DNA of 64,000 bases from Euglena gracilis (lineage: Eukaryota > Euglenida > Euglenophyceae > Euglenales). Location of the stretch: positions 41,285,572 through 41,349,571 of the forward strand of contig CP154954.1 in NCBI GenBank assembly GCA_039621445.1. Direction: 5' to 3'. This document shows, one piece after another, positions 1 through 12,535 of the stretch. The notes beneath the pieces were generated by a model. It made no database searches. It was not told the origin of the DNA and saw only the letters and a list, made by a program, of their open reading frames with translations. The first letter of the stretch is position 1. Every line of letters starts with the position of its first letter. The position numbers and the translations under genes are program-made.

Positions 1-158
1 GGGGGTCAATTTTTGCCCCCCCCAGGGTCGGTCCGGACCCCCCTTGCAGGTGGGGGGGGGGTGGTCCGGCCCCCCCCCTGCGGGCCGGGAGGGGGGGGGG
101 GTGGGGGGGGACACCCCCCCCACCTAAACCATGTACGCCCTCCTTATATCGAACCCTG
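1..158. mobile_element. Right end of CAGGGTTCG-type TIR element, cut by window start
   Basis: The segment matches 59240-59397 nearly base for base, including the C-rich/G-rich blocks and the terminal CTCCTTATATCGAACCCTG. That ending is the inverted complement of the left end CAGGGTTCGATATAAGGA seen at 58971. The left half lies outside the window. It directly abuts the first macro-repeat unit at 159, where the other units are preceded by block R2. The element codes for nothing I can see. Confidence 0.7.
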
Positions 159-465
159 CCTCCAGCCCCCAATGGGAAAAGGTTGGCCTCCCAGCCATGC
201 AACTTTCGTTTTTTTGATTATTTGCAAAACTTGAACCCCCATTTCAAAAAAAAACATTTGGCAAAAATGCCTTCAGAAAACGCAAAAAAACCCTTTGATG
301 ATGAATCATGTTTGGCCAAAATGCTTTAAAATACCCCAGAAAAACATATAAAAAAAACCTCCCCTTGGGGTCCAGGGTGGGAGTCCGGCTGGCCAGCAGC
401 TGTCCAGATTGTTTGTGAGGGCCTTGGTGCACCTAATCATCTAATCAAGCGCTCGGCGCCATTCA

Positions 466-640
466 TCCACGTTCATCCAGTGGTGTTGGGAGCTGCATGC
501 GTAAGGAGGGGGGGTTGTGGGTTGGGTTGCGAAACCATCCACACCAGGCAGGCCGCCGCGCCATCCCGGTGCTCCGGCGGCGGCGAAGTCTGGTCTCCCC
601 GGGGACGTCCTCGCCCTGCACACCACCGAGAACGGGGGTG
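466..640. repeat. Conserved ~130-bp core of block A, copy 1 of 7
   Basis: The core runs from GGGTTGCGAAACCATC through CCGGTGCTCCGGCGGCGG to GTCCTCGCCCTGCACACCA. Other copies lie at about 3040-3220, 6489-6655, 9100-9260, 18410-18590, 20735-20915 and 24100-24270. It is better preserved than the G-run-rich DNA around it, and each unit carries two versions about 2.6 kb apart. Its function is unknown. It could be a SINE-like or terminal part of a larger mobile unit. Confidence 0.6.
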
Positions 641-3600
641 CACCGCAAGTAAGCCTGCTGAACGGGGGTGTACCGTACTGTAAGCCTGCTTAAAGACCCT
701 CCGGGGGGTGCTGGCTAGCCAAAAGACACTGGAAAAAACGCACTGAGCACTTTGTACACAGTTTTTTGAACACAGTTTTTTGAGTTTTTTTTGAAATGAT
801 GAAAAAAAAAACCGCAAAAAAAACCTCAATCCTTGCCAAAATCGAAAGACGCAAGAAACCACAAAAAAAAATGCATTTGCCTTCGCCCCTGCAAAATGCC
901 AATTATGCAAAAGCACAACTTCACCTTGCCAGCCCATTTTGGCCCATTTTTTGCGCCTCTGAAAGCAAAGCGCTTGAAAACAATAAAACTTGCTGGTGGG
1001 GGGCATTTAATGAATCTACGGCCCTACCACTCCTGGCCAAGCAGAGGAGGCTAACAATCTTGAGCTGGCTGGATAAAAAAAAGTTGCCAGGTGGTCCCCA
1101 ACCTGCAACTGACCAAGCGTCAAACCAGGCACCAGGGAACCGAAACCGCAAAAAGTGCACTAAAAAAAACTGCCAGAAATTTTATGCAAAAAAATTTTAT
1201 ACAAAAACGGAGGACCTGTTCCAGCCTGTTTTCGGCCCCTTTTTGCATTTCCAAAAGCAAAAAATCCGGGGGGGGGGGACGGGGACGGCAGGGTTGTATG
1301 GGAATCTCGGAGGAGGTGGGGGGGGACCCCCTTTCAAAACTAGGGGGGAGGGGGTGGGGGGACCCCCCTCCTACCCCCAGTTATCGGTCGCCGAAAATTT
1401 CGGCCGTTTTTTGGGTGAAAAAATTTTTGTGAAACTTCTCAAAAATGGTGGGGAATCAAAAGAAATGTCTGGAGCCCTGAATATGCCCTATCTAACAGTA
1501 TTTTGGTTTCCCCAGAACTCCCCACCTGGCCCGAGTTACGACCATTTTTCGTCCAATTTTGTCCATTTTGCCCAAATTTTATATTGACCTTCAAGAGAGT
1601 ACACCCGGTGCGCAGCGCCAGAGGATTTTTTATTGCCCCCGCAGAGGAGGGGGAGGGGGGTGGGGAGGACCCACACCCCACCACCTTATCCACCTAGGAG
1701 GGGGGGTGGTGGGGGGACCCCGCCACTGCCACCTACCTCATGTCTGCGGAGCTTCCCAGACAACCCTGGGGGACGGGGTCCACGTCGGCTGAAACGACAC
1801 AATCAGTCACCCGGGGAAAGTGCGTCACCGCCCCCATGGACCCCCACCTCACCCAGCAACCCACCTCAGTGGGAACGGCAGCCTCTGACAGGTACGACCC
1901 CAGTCAACACAGCCCCGGCATACCCCGGCCATTGCTTTCTCAGTGGGAGGCCCATCATTTCTCTTGGCAGAGAGGAGCATACCTCTCGCGCTCGAGCCGC
2001 CATCCACCTCTGTCGCAGCAGCCACCGCTTCCAGCAGCCACAGCCATCGCTTCTGGCAGCCGCAGCTGTCATCTGCCCACCGATTTATTTTTGGAAGCTG
2101 CGGCATATTTGCAATCTTAGTAAGCCTTATTACACCAAAACACTGAACCTTTCCATCCCTGCGGTTGTGTGCGCTTCCGTGTCCGGGGTGGCCCGTCCAT
2201 TAAAAAGGGGGGGATTGGGGCTTACTCCGGGAGGGGGGCCGGGTTGTGCTGGGTTTGCCCTGGCCCAGTGCTGGCCGCCACCAAACATCAGCACCCCATG
2301 GGGGCATATGAGTCAGTGGGATCAGGACACACGCAATGGCCAGGCGCCTATAGTCCAGCCCGAAACCTCACGCAGGTGGTGGCAGAAGGCCTGCTGGCCA
2401 TTGCAGGTGTGCAGCCGCGGACCCGATCGGTCCAAGAAACAGGGCAGGACCACAACAGGCCCAGGGCAGAGATCGCAAGCAAGAGCACAGGAGTTCCAAG
2501 CAAAGCAGACAAAGCACAATAGGGGAGCACGTTAGACAGCCCCAGCGAGCTGCAGCACCAAAGCAAAGGTGCAGCAAGACAGCAAACAGAGGCCTAGTCG
2601 GCTTGTGCGGCCTACGGAGGAAAGAGGTCGAGGGCAGCCGAAGGATGGCAGCAAAGGCAAGTGGGGCCCAAATGGCCTAAGCACCGACCTGGCCATGAGC
2701 GACCATCACACCAGTTCTCATTCTCATTCTCTGCTGGCCTCCGACTATAAGTGCCTGGCGGGGTCATGTCATCATGTGCCTGGTGACGGCCGCACATGGG
2801 CCGGCGGGACCCCAAAAATACAACGGGCAGCAAAAAGCATGGCCCTCTGCATTTGCGTGCCATGCACAGCCGGCCACGGTTTTGCACGGTTTGCATTTTC
2901 CAAGAAATCAACGGGGGGGGACGGTGAAATTTCCCAAGATCGCCCTGTTGCTTCCGGCTGTTCAGCCCCCCAGCACAAAAAAGCCTCGGGCGTACAGTGC
3001 CTGTCCTCCACGTTCATCCGGGGGGGGGGGGGGCTGGGGATTGGGTTGCGAAACCATTCGCACCACCAAAAGCGGTGGCCAGGCAGACCACCGTGCCGGT
3101 GCTGGCCTCCTTCCCCGCCGCGCTGCCGGCCCGCCGCGCCGTCCCGGTGCTCCGGCGGCGGCGAAGTCTGGTCTGGGCCTCCAGCATCCCGGGGACGTCC
3201 TCGCCCTGCACACCAATGAGGGGGGGGGGGTGATTGGGGGGGAGGGAGGGGGGGCAGTGAGCGTCCTGGGGTGTCTCGTTCGCTGCCCGGAAAAAAACTT
3301 ACCATAAATCAACAAAGCGCTGGCTGGCTCCCCTTGAGGGGGGTTCCAAGCAGGCTTCTGCTCAGGGTCCGCAGGGGTCGTCCACTGGCAAGTATCAAAA
3401 AAAGACAGGTGGAATGATGGATGCAAAAAAACCCAGAATTTATATGTACAACGTAATGCATGTTTTTATATTGTGTATATTGTAAAAAATTTGTACACAT
3501 ATGGCAGCAACCTTTTAACTGCCCCCTCCAATGGCCATGTGCTTGGCCCCCCAGGGGGAGGGGGGCAAATAAAATCTCCTGGGTCATCAAAAAATCTTTG

Positions 3601-3683
3601 CGGAATTGATAGAAAAGGGTTAGGGTTACGAGTTCGGCCTAACTCTCGGCCCAACTTATAAGGTGTACAATTTAGGCCTAAGG

Positions 3684-4335
3684 TTAAACCCCCCCATTTA
3701 AACCGATCCATCGGTTTACGACTTTTGGGTTGACGGAAATCCTGGAAGGGGTCGGTTTAGACGGGTCGGTTTAGACGGGGGGTCGGTTTCAGGGGGAGCA
3801 CACGGCTGGCCGACAGCGTGACGGAAGCGGGTTGATGTTAGCAAAGCCATTTCAATTGGCAAATGCCTACTTTGGTTGGCCAATTCCTAACTTTGAGTGA
3901 CAAATGCCTAATTCAAGATGTAAATTCTTAATTTTAGGGGCAGATGCTGAATTTTTGGGTGTAATATCCAATTTTTGGTGGCAAACTGCCGAATTCTGGG
4001 TGCAAACTTCTAATTCTACGTGGTAAATGCCTTATTATATATTTTTGGGTGCTCCAAATTTTCGGAGGAAAATGCCCAGTTTGAGGCGCAAACTCCAAAA
4101 TTTGGAAGCAAATGCCTAATTTTGGGTGTAAAATCCCAGTTCTGGGTCATCAAAAATAACGATTCAATGAGCCTGGACACTCTTTCTGTTGGCGGCTTCT
4201 ATTATGTTGTGCATGTTAGTCATCCAACTTGCCATGGGTCGGTTATTTCTTTTTTTTTGGTTGAAATTCTGCAATGGGTCGGTTTGGAAGGGTGGGTCAG
4301 TTTGGAAGGGGGGTCCGTTTAAATGGGGGGTTTAA
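3684..4335. mobile_element. TIR element flanked by TTAA, copy 1
   Basis: TTAA at 3684-3687 is followed by ACCCCCCCATTTAAACCGA. The other end reads TCCGTTTAAATGGGGGGT followed by TTAA at 4332-4335, giving inverted termini of about 19 bp with one or two mismatches. TTAA on both sides with C-rich ends is the known piggyBac target signature, so the superfamily is inferred. The interior holds degenerate ~21-bp repeats and no transposase frame. The copy at 21367-22010 lies at the same place in another macro unit, so it is a duplicate and not an independent insertion. Confidence 0.55.
3857..4130. repeat. Degenerate ~21-bp tandem repeat inside the TTAA element
   Basis: About a dozen diverged units resemble GCAAATGCCTAATTTTGGGT, with a spacing near 21 bp. 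The same series is present at 21535-21815. It is AT-rich against GC-rich surroundings. No coding potential is apparent. Confidence 0.55.
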
Positions 4336-4462
4336 GATTCTGCTCCAACCATAACGCAAAAAAAATTTGGAACCACCTGGAGACGTTACTTGGTCCCCCT
4401 GGGGGGGGGGGCAAATACCATGCTGCCCTTGGGGGGGGGGCAAATAAAAGCTTGCTGCCATA

Positions 4463-4464
4463 TG

Positions 4465-4508
<44 letters not shown>

Positions 4509-4512
4509 CATA
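4463..4512. repeat. (TA)/(CA) microsatellite
   Basis: A run of CA dinucleotides at about 4471-4498 lies between short TATATA runs. The pattern is simple and direct. Confidence 0.95.
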
Positions 4513-4534
4513 CCTATACATAAAACAATTATGG

Positions 4535-4735
4535 CAGAACTTCAAAAAAATCTGTGCGTCGTGAGACAGTTGCTCCGAGTGTGAAAATCGAACATGCAAA
4601 AATGTAGCTGAAAATGTGGGGAAATTGCCATCGTTTTTCGATTCAATTTTAATTTCATTGGTTTAATTTGCTGAATGCCAGAAATTTGCTGAAGCTGTGG
4701 ATACAATTCATCCCCACCATACAGAAGACACAATC
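4535..4735. repeat. Dispersed repeat shared with 10402-10545
   Basis: Both places carry ATGGCAGAACTT, then GACAGTTGCTCCGAGTGTGA, then ATGTGGGGAAATTG and TCGTTTTTCGATTCAA in the same order. The flanks (about 4920-4970 and 10640-10680) also match around ACATTGGATTGAAA. This is block C of the macro unit in two diverged copies. The stretches between do not look coding. Confidence 0.6.
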
Positions 4736-5140
4736 ATTTATATATTTTTATGCATGGCAACCTAGCACCCACAGCGAAACTAAAATTGATTAAATGGAAT
4801 AAAATACCCCAAATCTCCTGAAAATAAGAAAATTTTTGTAGTTTGAAAAATGTATGATTCAGTAAGTGGCGTTGCCATGTCAGCTTCAAACACCTGAAAT
4901 GACCTGCTGAAGACCAGAAAGACACATTGGATTGAAAATGGGCATCATAAGCAATTCTGAATAACATTCCAATTCACACGAGTGGACATTAAACATGTTT
5001 CTTCATTCGTGAGAGGGGGGTTTTACAGGTTGTTGGGGGGAGCGGCTGAGAAGATTTGGGGTCTGGACTCTGGGGGAGGGGGTCGGAGACACATTAAGCA
5101 ACAGTGTGGTCCAGACTGGGGAACCAGAAACAAATATATC

Positions 5141-5217
5141 CCGGGGGGGGCTCGGCCGGACCCACCCCCCCTCCCCCCTCCCCCCCCCCGGGGGTCCACA
5201 ACTAAAAAAAACCCCTG
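5141..5217. mobile_element. Truncated right end of a CAGGGGTTTT-type element
   Basis: The segment ends AACTAAAAAAAACCCCTG after a C-rich/G-rich block and GGTCCAC. This matches the right terminus of the family members at 45215-45484 and 55969-56236. No left end is visible nearby. The next bases (to 5319) end GACTAAAATACGGCCTG, matching the right end of the CAGGCTG-type element at 46106-46406. Confidence 0.5.
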
Positions 5218-5392
5218 GTCTGTGCTAGGGCACATTTAGCCAAGTGCCCTACCCCCCCCCCGCCTGCCCAGGCAGGCACCCCCCGAGGTGGGGTCGGCAC
5301 CCGACTAAAATACGGCCTGGTCCTCACCCCTGCCCCACTGAACCCAAATGGGGCACAACCTCAGGCGGAACATCCTGATGCGCCAGGCCAAC

Positions 5393-6181
5393 CCCCCTCC
5401 CCAAAGCCCCTCTGGAAAAATAAAAAATAAACACGGCTCTGCCTTGCAAACTATGCCCTTCTTGGTCCACACAACACCGGTGCTCTTCATCAACGACAAA
5501 AAAAATCCAAAAACTAGCAAAAAGGAAAGATCATCGGGGGGGGGGGGGGTACAGCATTTCTGATTTGCAAAACGGGCAACCTGGCAATCCGCTGCATCAA
5601 TTTTTTCTTGACATTGGTGTCATTTTCATTCTCGTAAAGCGGAATGCGCACACTCGTTCACAGCCCAGCCCCCCTTCCCACCGATGCAGCAGCACACACC
5701 TGGCAGCGAGTGGACCGGCGGGCAGGTGGTGGTGGGGGAACAGCGCAGCCCGCCGCCGCTCCTTCGTTCTTCTTCCTTCAACTTCTTTCCACTTTTTCCT
5801 TCTTCTTCCTTCTTTCCTCTCATTCCAGCATATGCCCAATTCTTCCTCCGTCTTTTTCCCTTCATTTTTCTTCTTCTCCTTCTCCTTGGCCTTCTTTTTG
5901 TTCTGCTTCTTTTTCTTCTTCCTTCTTCTGCTTTTTTTGTCTTCTTCCGTCTTCTTCTGATCATCATCGTCGTCATCTTTTTCTTCTTCTTCTTCTTCCA
6001 TATTTTCCTTCATTTTCCTTCTTCTCCTCCTTCCTTCTTCTTCTCCTTTTCCTTTCTTCTTTTCCTCCTCCTTCTCTCCTTCTTGGAGAGCACCTGAGTG
6101 CCGAGGGAGGGGTGTGGGGGGTGACAACCACACAAAAATCTGGGGAAAATGCAGCACGTTGCAATTCATTCAACCCACTCA
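5393..6181. repeat. Block R2, copy 1, with pyrimidine-rich tail
   Basis: The region shared with 11517-12500 and 22325-23480 includes CGCAATCCGCTGCAT, TGCGCACACTCGT and a ~120-bp GC-rich core ending near 5766. A CTT-rich pyrimidine tract follows (about 5767-6085) and ends at CTTCTTGGAGAGCACCTGA. The segment ends AATCTGGGGAAAATGCAG, which is an unoccupied insertion site; the other two copies carry insertions there. Long frames across the pyrimidine tract are low-complexity by-products. Confidence 0.7.
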
Positions 6182-9100
6182 CCTCCAGCCCCCAATGGGA
6201 AAAGGTTGGCCTCCTAGCCATGCAACTTTCGTTTTTGTGATTATTTGCAAAACTTGAACCCCCATTTCAAAAAAAAACATTTGGCAAAAATGCCTTCAGA
6301 AAACGCAAAAAAACCCTTTGATGATGAATCATGTTTGGCCAAAATGCTTTAAAATACCCCAGAAAAACATATAAAAAAAACCTCCCCTTGGGGTCCAGGG
6401 TGGGAGTCCGGCTGGCCAGCAGCTGTCCAGATTGTTTGTGAGGGCCTTGGTGCACCTAATCATCTAATCAAGCGCTCGGCGCCATTCATCCACGTTCATC
6501 CAGTGGTGTTGGGAGCTGCATGCGTAAGGAGGGGGGGTTGTGGGTTGGGTTGCGAAACCATCCACACCAGGCAGGCCGCCGCGGCCATCCCGGTGCTCCG
6601 GCGGCGGCGAAGTCTGGTCTCCCCGGGGACGTCCTCGCCCTGCACACCACCGAGAACGGGGGTGCACCGCAAGTAAGCCTGCTGAACGGGGGTGTACCGT
6701 ACTGTAAGCCTGCTTAAAGACCCTCCGGGGGGTGCTGGCTAGCCAAAAGACACTGGAAAAAACGCACCGAGCACTTTGTACACAGTTTTTTGAACACAGT
6801 TTTTTGAGTTTTTTTTGAAATGATGAAAAAAAACCGCAAAAAAAAACCTCAATCCTTGCCAAAATCGAAAGACGCAAGAAACCACAAAAAAAATGCATTT
6901 GCCTTCGCCCCTGCAAAATGCCAATTATGCAAAAGCACAACTTCACCTTGCCAGCCCATTTTGGCCCATTTTTTGCGCCTCTGAAAGCAAAGCGCTTGAA
7001 AACAATAAAACTTGCTGGTGGGGGGCATTTAATGAATCTACGGCCCTACCACTCCTGGCCAAGCAGAGGAGGCTAACAATCTTGAGCTGGCTGGATAAAA
7101 AAAGTTGCCAGGTGGTCCCCAACCTGCACCTGACCAAGCGTCAAACCAGGCACCAGGGAACCGAAACCGCAAAAAGTGCACTAAAAAAAACTGCCAGAAA
7201 TTTTATGCAAAAAAATTTTATACAAAAACGGAGGACCTGTTCCAGCCTGTTTTCGGCCCCTTTTTGCATTTCCAAAAGCAAAAAATCCGGGGGGGGGGGC
7301 GGGGACGGCAGGGTTGTATGGGAATCTCGGAGGAGGTGGGGGGGACCCCCTTTCAAAACTAGGGGGGAGGGGGTGGGGGGACCCCCCTCCTACCCCCAGT
7401 TATCGGTCGCCGAAAATTTCGGCCGTTTTTTGGGTGAAAAAAATTTTGTGAAACTTCTCAAAAATGGTGGGGAATCAAAAGAACTGTCTGGAGCCCTGAA
7501 TATGCCCTATCTAACAGTATTTTGGTTTCCCCAGAACTCCCCACCTGGCCCGAGTTACGACCATTTTTCGTCCAATTTTGTCCATTTTGCCCAAATTTTA
7601 TATTGACCTTCAAGAGAGTACACCCGGTGCGCAGCGCCAGAGGATTTCTTATTGCCCCCCGCAGAGGAGGGGGAGGGGGGTGGGGAGGACCCACACCCCA
7701 CCACCTTATCCACCTAGGAGGGGGGGTGGTGGGGGGACCCCGCCACTGCCACCTACCTCATGTCTGCGGAGCTTCCCAGACAACCCTGGGGGACGGGGTC
7801 CACTTCGGCTGAAACGACACAATCAGTCACCCGGGGAAAGTGCGGCACCGCCCCCATGGACCCCCACCTCACCCAGCAACCCACCTCAGTGGGAACGGCA
7901 GCCTCTGACAGGTACGACCCCAGTCAACACAGCCCCGCCATATCCCGGCCATTGCTTTCTCAGTGGGAGGCCCAACATTCTCTTGGCAGAGAGGAGCATA
8001 CCTCTCGCGCTCGAGCCGCCATCCACCTCTGCCGCAGCAGCCACCGCTTCCAGCAGCCACAGCCATCGCTTCTGGCAGCCGCAGCTGTCATCTGCCCACC
8101 GATTTATTTTTGGAAGCTGCGGCATATTTGCAATCTTAGTAAGCCTTATTACACCAAAACACTGAACCTTTCCATCCCTGCGGTTGTGTGCGCTTCCGTG
8201 TCCGGGGTGGCCCGTCCATTAAAAAGGGGGGGATTGGGGCTTACTCCGGGAGGGGGGCCGGGTTGTGCTGGGTTTGCCCTGGCCCAGTGCTGGCCGCCAC
8301 CAAACATCAGCACCCCATGGGGGCATATGAGTCAGTGGGATCAGGACACACGCGATGGCCAGGCGCCTATAGTCCAGCCCGAAACCTCACGCAGGTGGTG
8401 GCAGAAGGCCTGCTGGCCATTGCAGGTGTGCAGCCGCGGACCCGATCGGTCCAAGAAACAGGGCAGGGCCACAACAGGCCCAGGGCAGAGGTCGCAAGCA
8501 AGAGCACAGGAGTTCCAAGCAAAGCAGATGAAGCACAATGGGGGAGCACGTTAGACAGCCCCAGCGAGCTGCAGCACCAAAGCAAAGGTGCAGCAAGACA
8601 GCAAACAGAGGCCTAGTCAGCTTGTGCGGCCTACGGAGGAAAGAGGTCGAGGGCAGCCGAAGGATGGCGGCAAAGGCAAGTGGGGCCCAAATGGCCTAAG
8701 CACCGACCTGGCCATGAGCGACCACCACACCAGTTCCCATTCTCATTCTCTGCTGGCCTCCGACTATAAGTGCCTGGCGGGGTCATGTCATCATGTGCCT
8801 GGTGGCGGCCGCACATGGGCCGGCAGGACCCCAAAAATACAACGGGCAGCAAAAAGCATTGCCCTCTGCATTTGCGTGCCATGCACTGCCGGCCACGGTT
8901 TTACACGGATTAACATTTTCCAAGAAATCAACGGGGGGGGGACAGTGAAATTTCCCACGGGCGCCCCGTTGCTTCCGGCTGTTCAACCCCCCTCACAAAA
9001 AAAATCGGGCGTACAGTGCCTGTCCTCTACATTCGTCCAGCGGGGGTGGCAAGCAGTGGTGGTGGGACCGGCATGTGGGGGGGGGGGGGGCTGTAGGGAT

Positions 9101-9274
9101 TGGGTTGCGAAACCATTTGCACCACCCAAAGCGGTGGCCAGGCAGACCACCGTGCCGGCGCTGGCCTCCTTCCCCGCCGCGCTGCCGCCCGGCCGCGTTG
9201 TCCCGGTGCTCCGGCGGCGAAATTCCGGTGCTCCTTGTCTCGCCCTGCACACCAATGAGGGGGGGGGGGATTGG

Positions 9275-9737
9275 GGGAGGGGCAGGGATGGATGGGAAGC
9301 CTGTGGGGGGGGGGGGGGTCGGACCTCCCCTCCTACCTCGAAACTGAGGAGGGGCCGAAAAAATTTCAATTTCATGGACGGGCAAGAGGCCGGAAATCAG
9401 GTCGAAATCGGTCAAAAATCCCTGATTTTTCTTTGAAAATCGATCCAAAAATGCTCATTTTTTGGAATCTTTTGAACATTTTTTGGGGGTAAAACACCAA
9501 CACATCATCAAAAAATGGGCAATACGTCCAAAATTCAGCAAAAGTGGTGTTTTTGCTCATTTTCCGGCGCTGCGCGCCGGAAGAAAATTTTCTTCTATTT
9601 TTGGCACCTGCCGAGGAGGGGGGGGGTGGGGGGATCTGGACACCCCCTCCCAACATCTAGGGGGTGGGGGGTCGGGACCCCCCCCCCTACCACCTACCTC
9701 AATACCGAAGGGCTTCCCATCCATCCCTGGGGAGGGG
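9275..9737. mobile_element. hAT-like MITE (CAGGGATGG family) with 8-bp target duplication
   Basis: The element spans 9283-9729 (447 bp). Its left end CAGGGATGGATGGGAAGCC is matched by the inverted right end GGCTTCCCATCCATCCCTG. GGGAGGGG flanks both sides (9275-9282 and 9730-9737). The related units at about 3231-3262 and 20925-20955 show the same neighbourhood, ending in a G-rich run then CAGTGAGC or CATTGAGC, without the element. An 8-bp duplication and CAGGG ends are known hAT features. The interior has a GC hairpin (9564-9580) and no transposase. Its target is purine-rich, so the exact duplication is less certain than in other cases. Confidence 0.75.
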
Positions 9738-12045
9738 GGGCAGTGAGCATCCTGGGGTGTCGCGTCCGCTGCCCAGAAAAAACTGACTAAAAATGCATAA
9801 GGCTGTCTCTCCTTGGGGGGTGTTCCTGGCAGGCTGTTTCAGCCCCCCAGGGGTCCACTGGCTTTCTGCGGAGACACCAGATAAAGCCCAAGCTGAAATT
9901 AGACCCTCCCCGTGGGGGGGTCTAAGGGCTTCCCCAAACGGAAAAATTTTTTCCTTCGGCGCTGCGCACCAATATCAAGCCAAAATCATTCAAAGATCCC
10001 TGATTTTTATTCGAAATGAAATCCTGCAATACTCATTTTTTTTAAAAAAAATTGAATTTTCACGTAGAATACACAAAAAACGGATAAAAAACACAAACGC
10101 GCTCATTTTCTGGTGTGATTGGTGGAAGAAAATTCTTCGCTTTTTTTGGGAACCAGTCAAAGCAAGCGGGTGGGGGGCAATCACCCATACTCAAGCCCCC
10201 CAAAAATTGCCCATTTTAGGCCATTTGAAGCCAACTTAAAATATAGGTGGGGTTCTGAAATTCACAATTTTGGGTTGCTTTCCAAAAAAAAAAACTGCAT
10301 CATAACGTTGATACAAAGAAAAAGTTTGCTGAAAAAAAATGTTGGACAAAATATCAAAAAGACATGAAATGATGGACGCAAAAAAACCTTTCATTAACAC
10401 AATCATGGCAGAACTTGAAAAATCTGTGCACTGTGGGACAGTTGCTCCGAGTGTGAAAATCGAACAGGCTAAAATACAGCTGGAAATGTGGGGAAATTGT
10501 AATCGTTTTTCGATTCAAAAATTTTTTCTTACTTTCAAGAGATTTTGGGATATTTTAGCTATTTTAGTCTATTTTTGGCCACGTTGGGCCATTTTCGCTA
10601 TAAGTGCTTGGTTGCCATGAACAGAAATATATATGATCAGAAAAATACATTGGATTGAAATGGGCATTATGAGCAATTTTAAATAGATTGTATCATGGAT
10701 TTGGGAGTCATCCTCCCCCCCCCCGGGGTGGGGTCAAAGACACTTTAAGCGACACTGTGGTCCAGACTGGAGCCCCAGAAACCAGGATGCAGGGGGGGGG
10801 GGCTTCCAGGACAAGTGGGGGAGGGGGGGGCACTTTTATCCCCTCAAAGCGCACCTCCTCCAAAAATTAAGCGAGAAAAATCTTCCCATCACATTCTGTC
10901 AGGCCAGCAACTCACTAGCACCCGAAAACGGACAAAAAATGTTAAAGATTTTCATTCAAAACTTTCAGGTGAAGACCCCAAAAAGAGCTTTAGGTGGGTA
11001 AAGAACCCTTTAGATGCCTTCAATATTTTTTATGGCTGAAAAGCCTTAAAATAAAAACATCTAAAAAATAAAAAGCGCTCTGTAAAAAATTATCTGCCGA
11101 AGTAAAATAAAGTCGCGAAATCTCAGCAAAAAATCAAGTCGGCTTGAGGTGGGAGGAAAAAGCTGTCTGGTGTCACTGGAACATTATCTGCTCCCCCCAC
11201 AAACAAAAAAAAAACCAGAAAAATGCTGAATTCAACCCTTTTTTTTTTTTTAATTTGGACCCGTTTCGATGGCCCTTGGGCCGCACTTGGAAAATAAAAC
11301 TTGGAAAAAAGCAGAAAGATAAAAAACCTTTTAAAACAGCCCGAAAAACCTGAGGTAACAGGCATTCGCTGTGGAGTGCGTGCAGTGTGCTGGGCTGTGG
11401 CGGACCACTTGTAATCAGAGCTTTCCATTCTCACCCCTTGAGGGGGGGGGGGATTGTTGCCTCCTGGCGCAAGGCGTCAGAATGTTCCGCTCAAAGGCGT
11501 GCCCATTTTTTTAGTTTCCCTCCCCAAAGCCCCCCCCTCGAAAGAGCATGACAAAAAAGAGTTTCTGCGGCTGTGCCTTGCAATCTATGCCCTTCATTTT
11601 CCACAAGGAACAACACCCGTGCTCTTCGACAACTACAAAAATCCAAAAGCTAGCAATAGCGAAAGATCATCGGGGGGGCACAGCATTTCTGATTTGCAAA
11701 ACGAGCAACCTCGCAATCCGCTGCATGAATGTTTTCTTGACATTGGTGTCATTTTCGTTGTGCTGAAGCGGAATGCGCACACTTGTACACAGCCCAGCCC
11801 CCCTTCCTGCCGATGCAGCAGCACACACCTGGCAGCGAGTGGACCGGCGGGCAGGTGGAGGTGGGGGAACAGCGCAGCCCGCCGCTGCTCCTTCGCTTGC
11901 CCACACTCCTGCGCCGCCTGGCCGCCGCTGCCTCCCGTCAGTGCCCCCTGTTCTCACAAACAAACAAACCGAAAACACAAACTCCACCACAAAACTTTTT
12001 TGTCCGCTCGAAATGTGTGTGCATATGCGTGCATGTGTGTGCGTG

Positions 12046-12048
<3 letters not shown>

Positions 12049-12116
<68 letters not shown>
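12049..12116. repeat. (GT)n microsatellite within R2 copy 2
   Basis: This is a nearly pure GT run. R2 copy 3 has an equivalent GT/CA-rich region at 22640-22815, so the microsatellite is an inherited part of R2. Copy 1 lacks it and goes straight to the pyrimidine tract. Confidence 0.95.
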
Positions 12117-12117
<1 letters not shown>

Positions 12118-12535
12118 CCACGCCCGCGAGCGCATGCGTGCGCGCGCGCGTGTGTGTGGGTGTGCAAGCTTCCTCAAAAAAAAACATGCTCGGCTGTGTT
12201 CCTGTATTGTATTGTATAGCCACCTGGGGGAAACAGCAACACATACAATTCACAGAAAAAAAACGTCAACCACAAACTGTTTTGTGAAGTGCAGGGCACT
12301 GGGCTGGCAGGGGGGAGGTGGGTGTTGGGCTGGCAATGAGTCCTCACCTTTCTTGTCTTTCTGTCATCTTTGGCCATTCGTTCCGCTTCGTTCAACTTTT
12401 TCCTTCTCCTTCCTTCTTCTTCCTTCCTCTTTATTCCATCGTCTGCTCCTTGCTTCTTCTTCTTCTCCTAACTCCGTCATCTTCCATCTTCTTTCTGTAT
12501 CATTCTTCTTCTTCTTCACCCCATTATAACTGGAA

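Larger units (their letters stand above)
159..6181. repeat. Macro-repeat unit 1 (blocks A-B-C-R2)
   Basis: The unit begins CCTCCAGCCCCCAATGGG. Block A (159-3228) is repeated at 6182-9260 with a constant offset of about 6023 bp and only scattered differences by eye. Block B (3229-4335) recurs at 20945-22010. Block C (4336-5392) is partly shared with 10400-10860. Block R2 (5393-6181) recurs at 11517-13483 and 22325-23830. In all three R2 copies the sequence runs straight into a new block A, which defines a tandem unit. Many reading frames cross it, but none resembles a known protein and frames are not conserved between copies. Confidence 0.8.

Noticed and set aside
1740-3219. Gene within block A
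   Set aside because: Comparison of units 1, 2 and 3 shows frame-changing indels in G and C runs, and no protein similarity is recognisable.
5597-6169. K/E-rich minus-strand frame over the CTT tract
   Set aside because: Low-complexity translation of a pyrimidine tract. Equivalent tracts at 12360-12520 and 22930-23425 give different frames.
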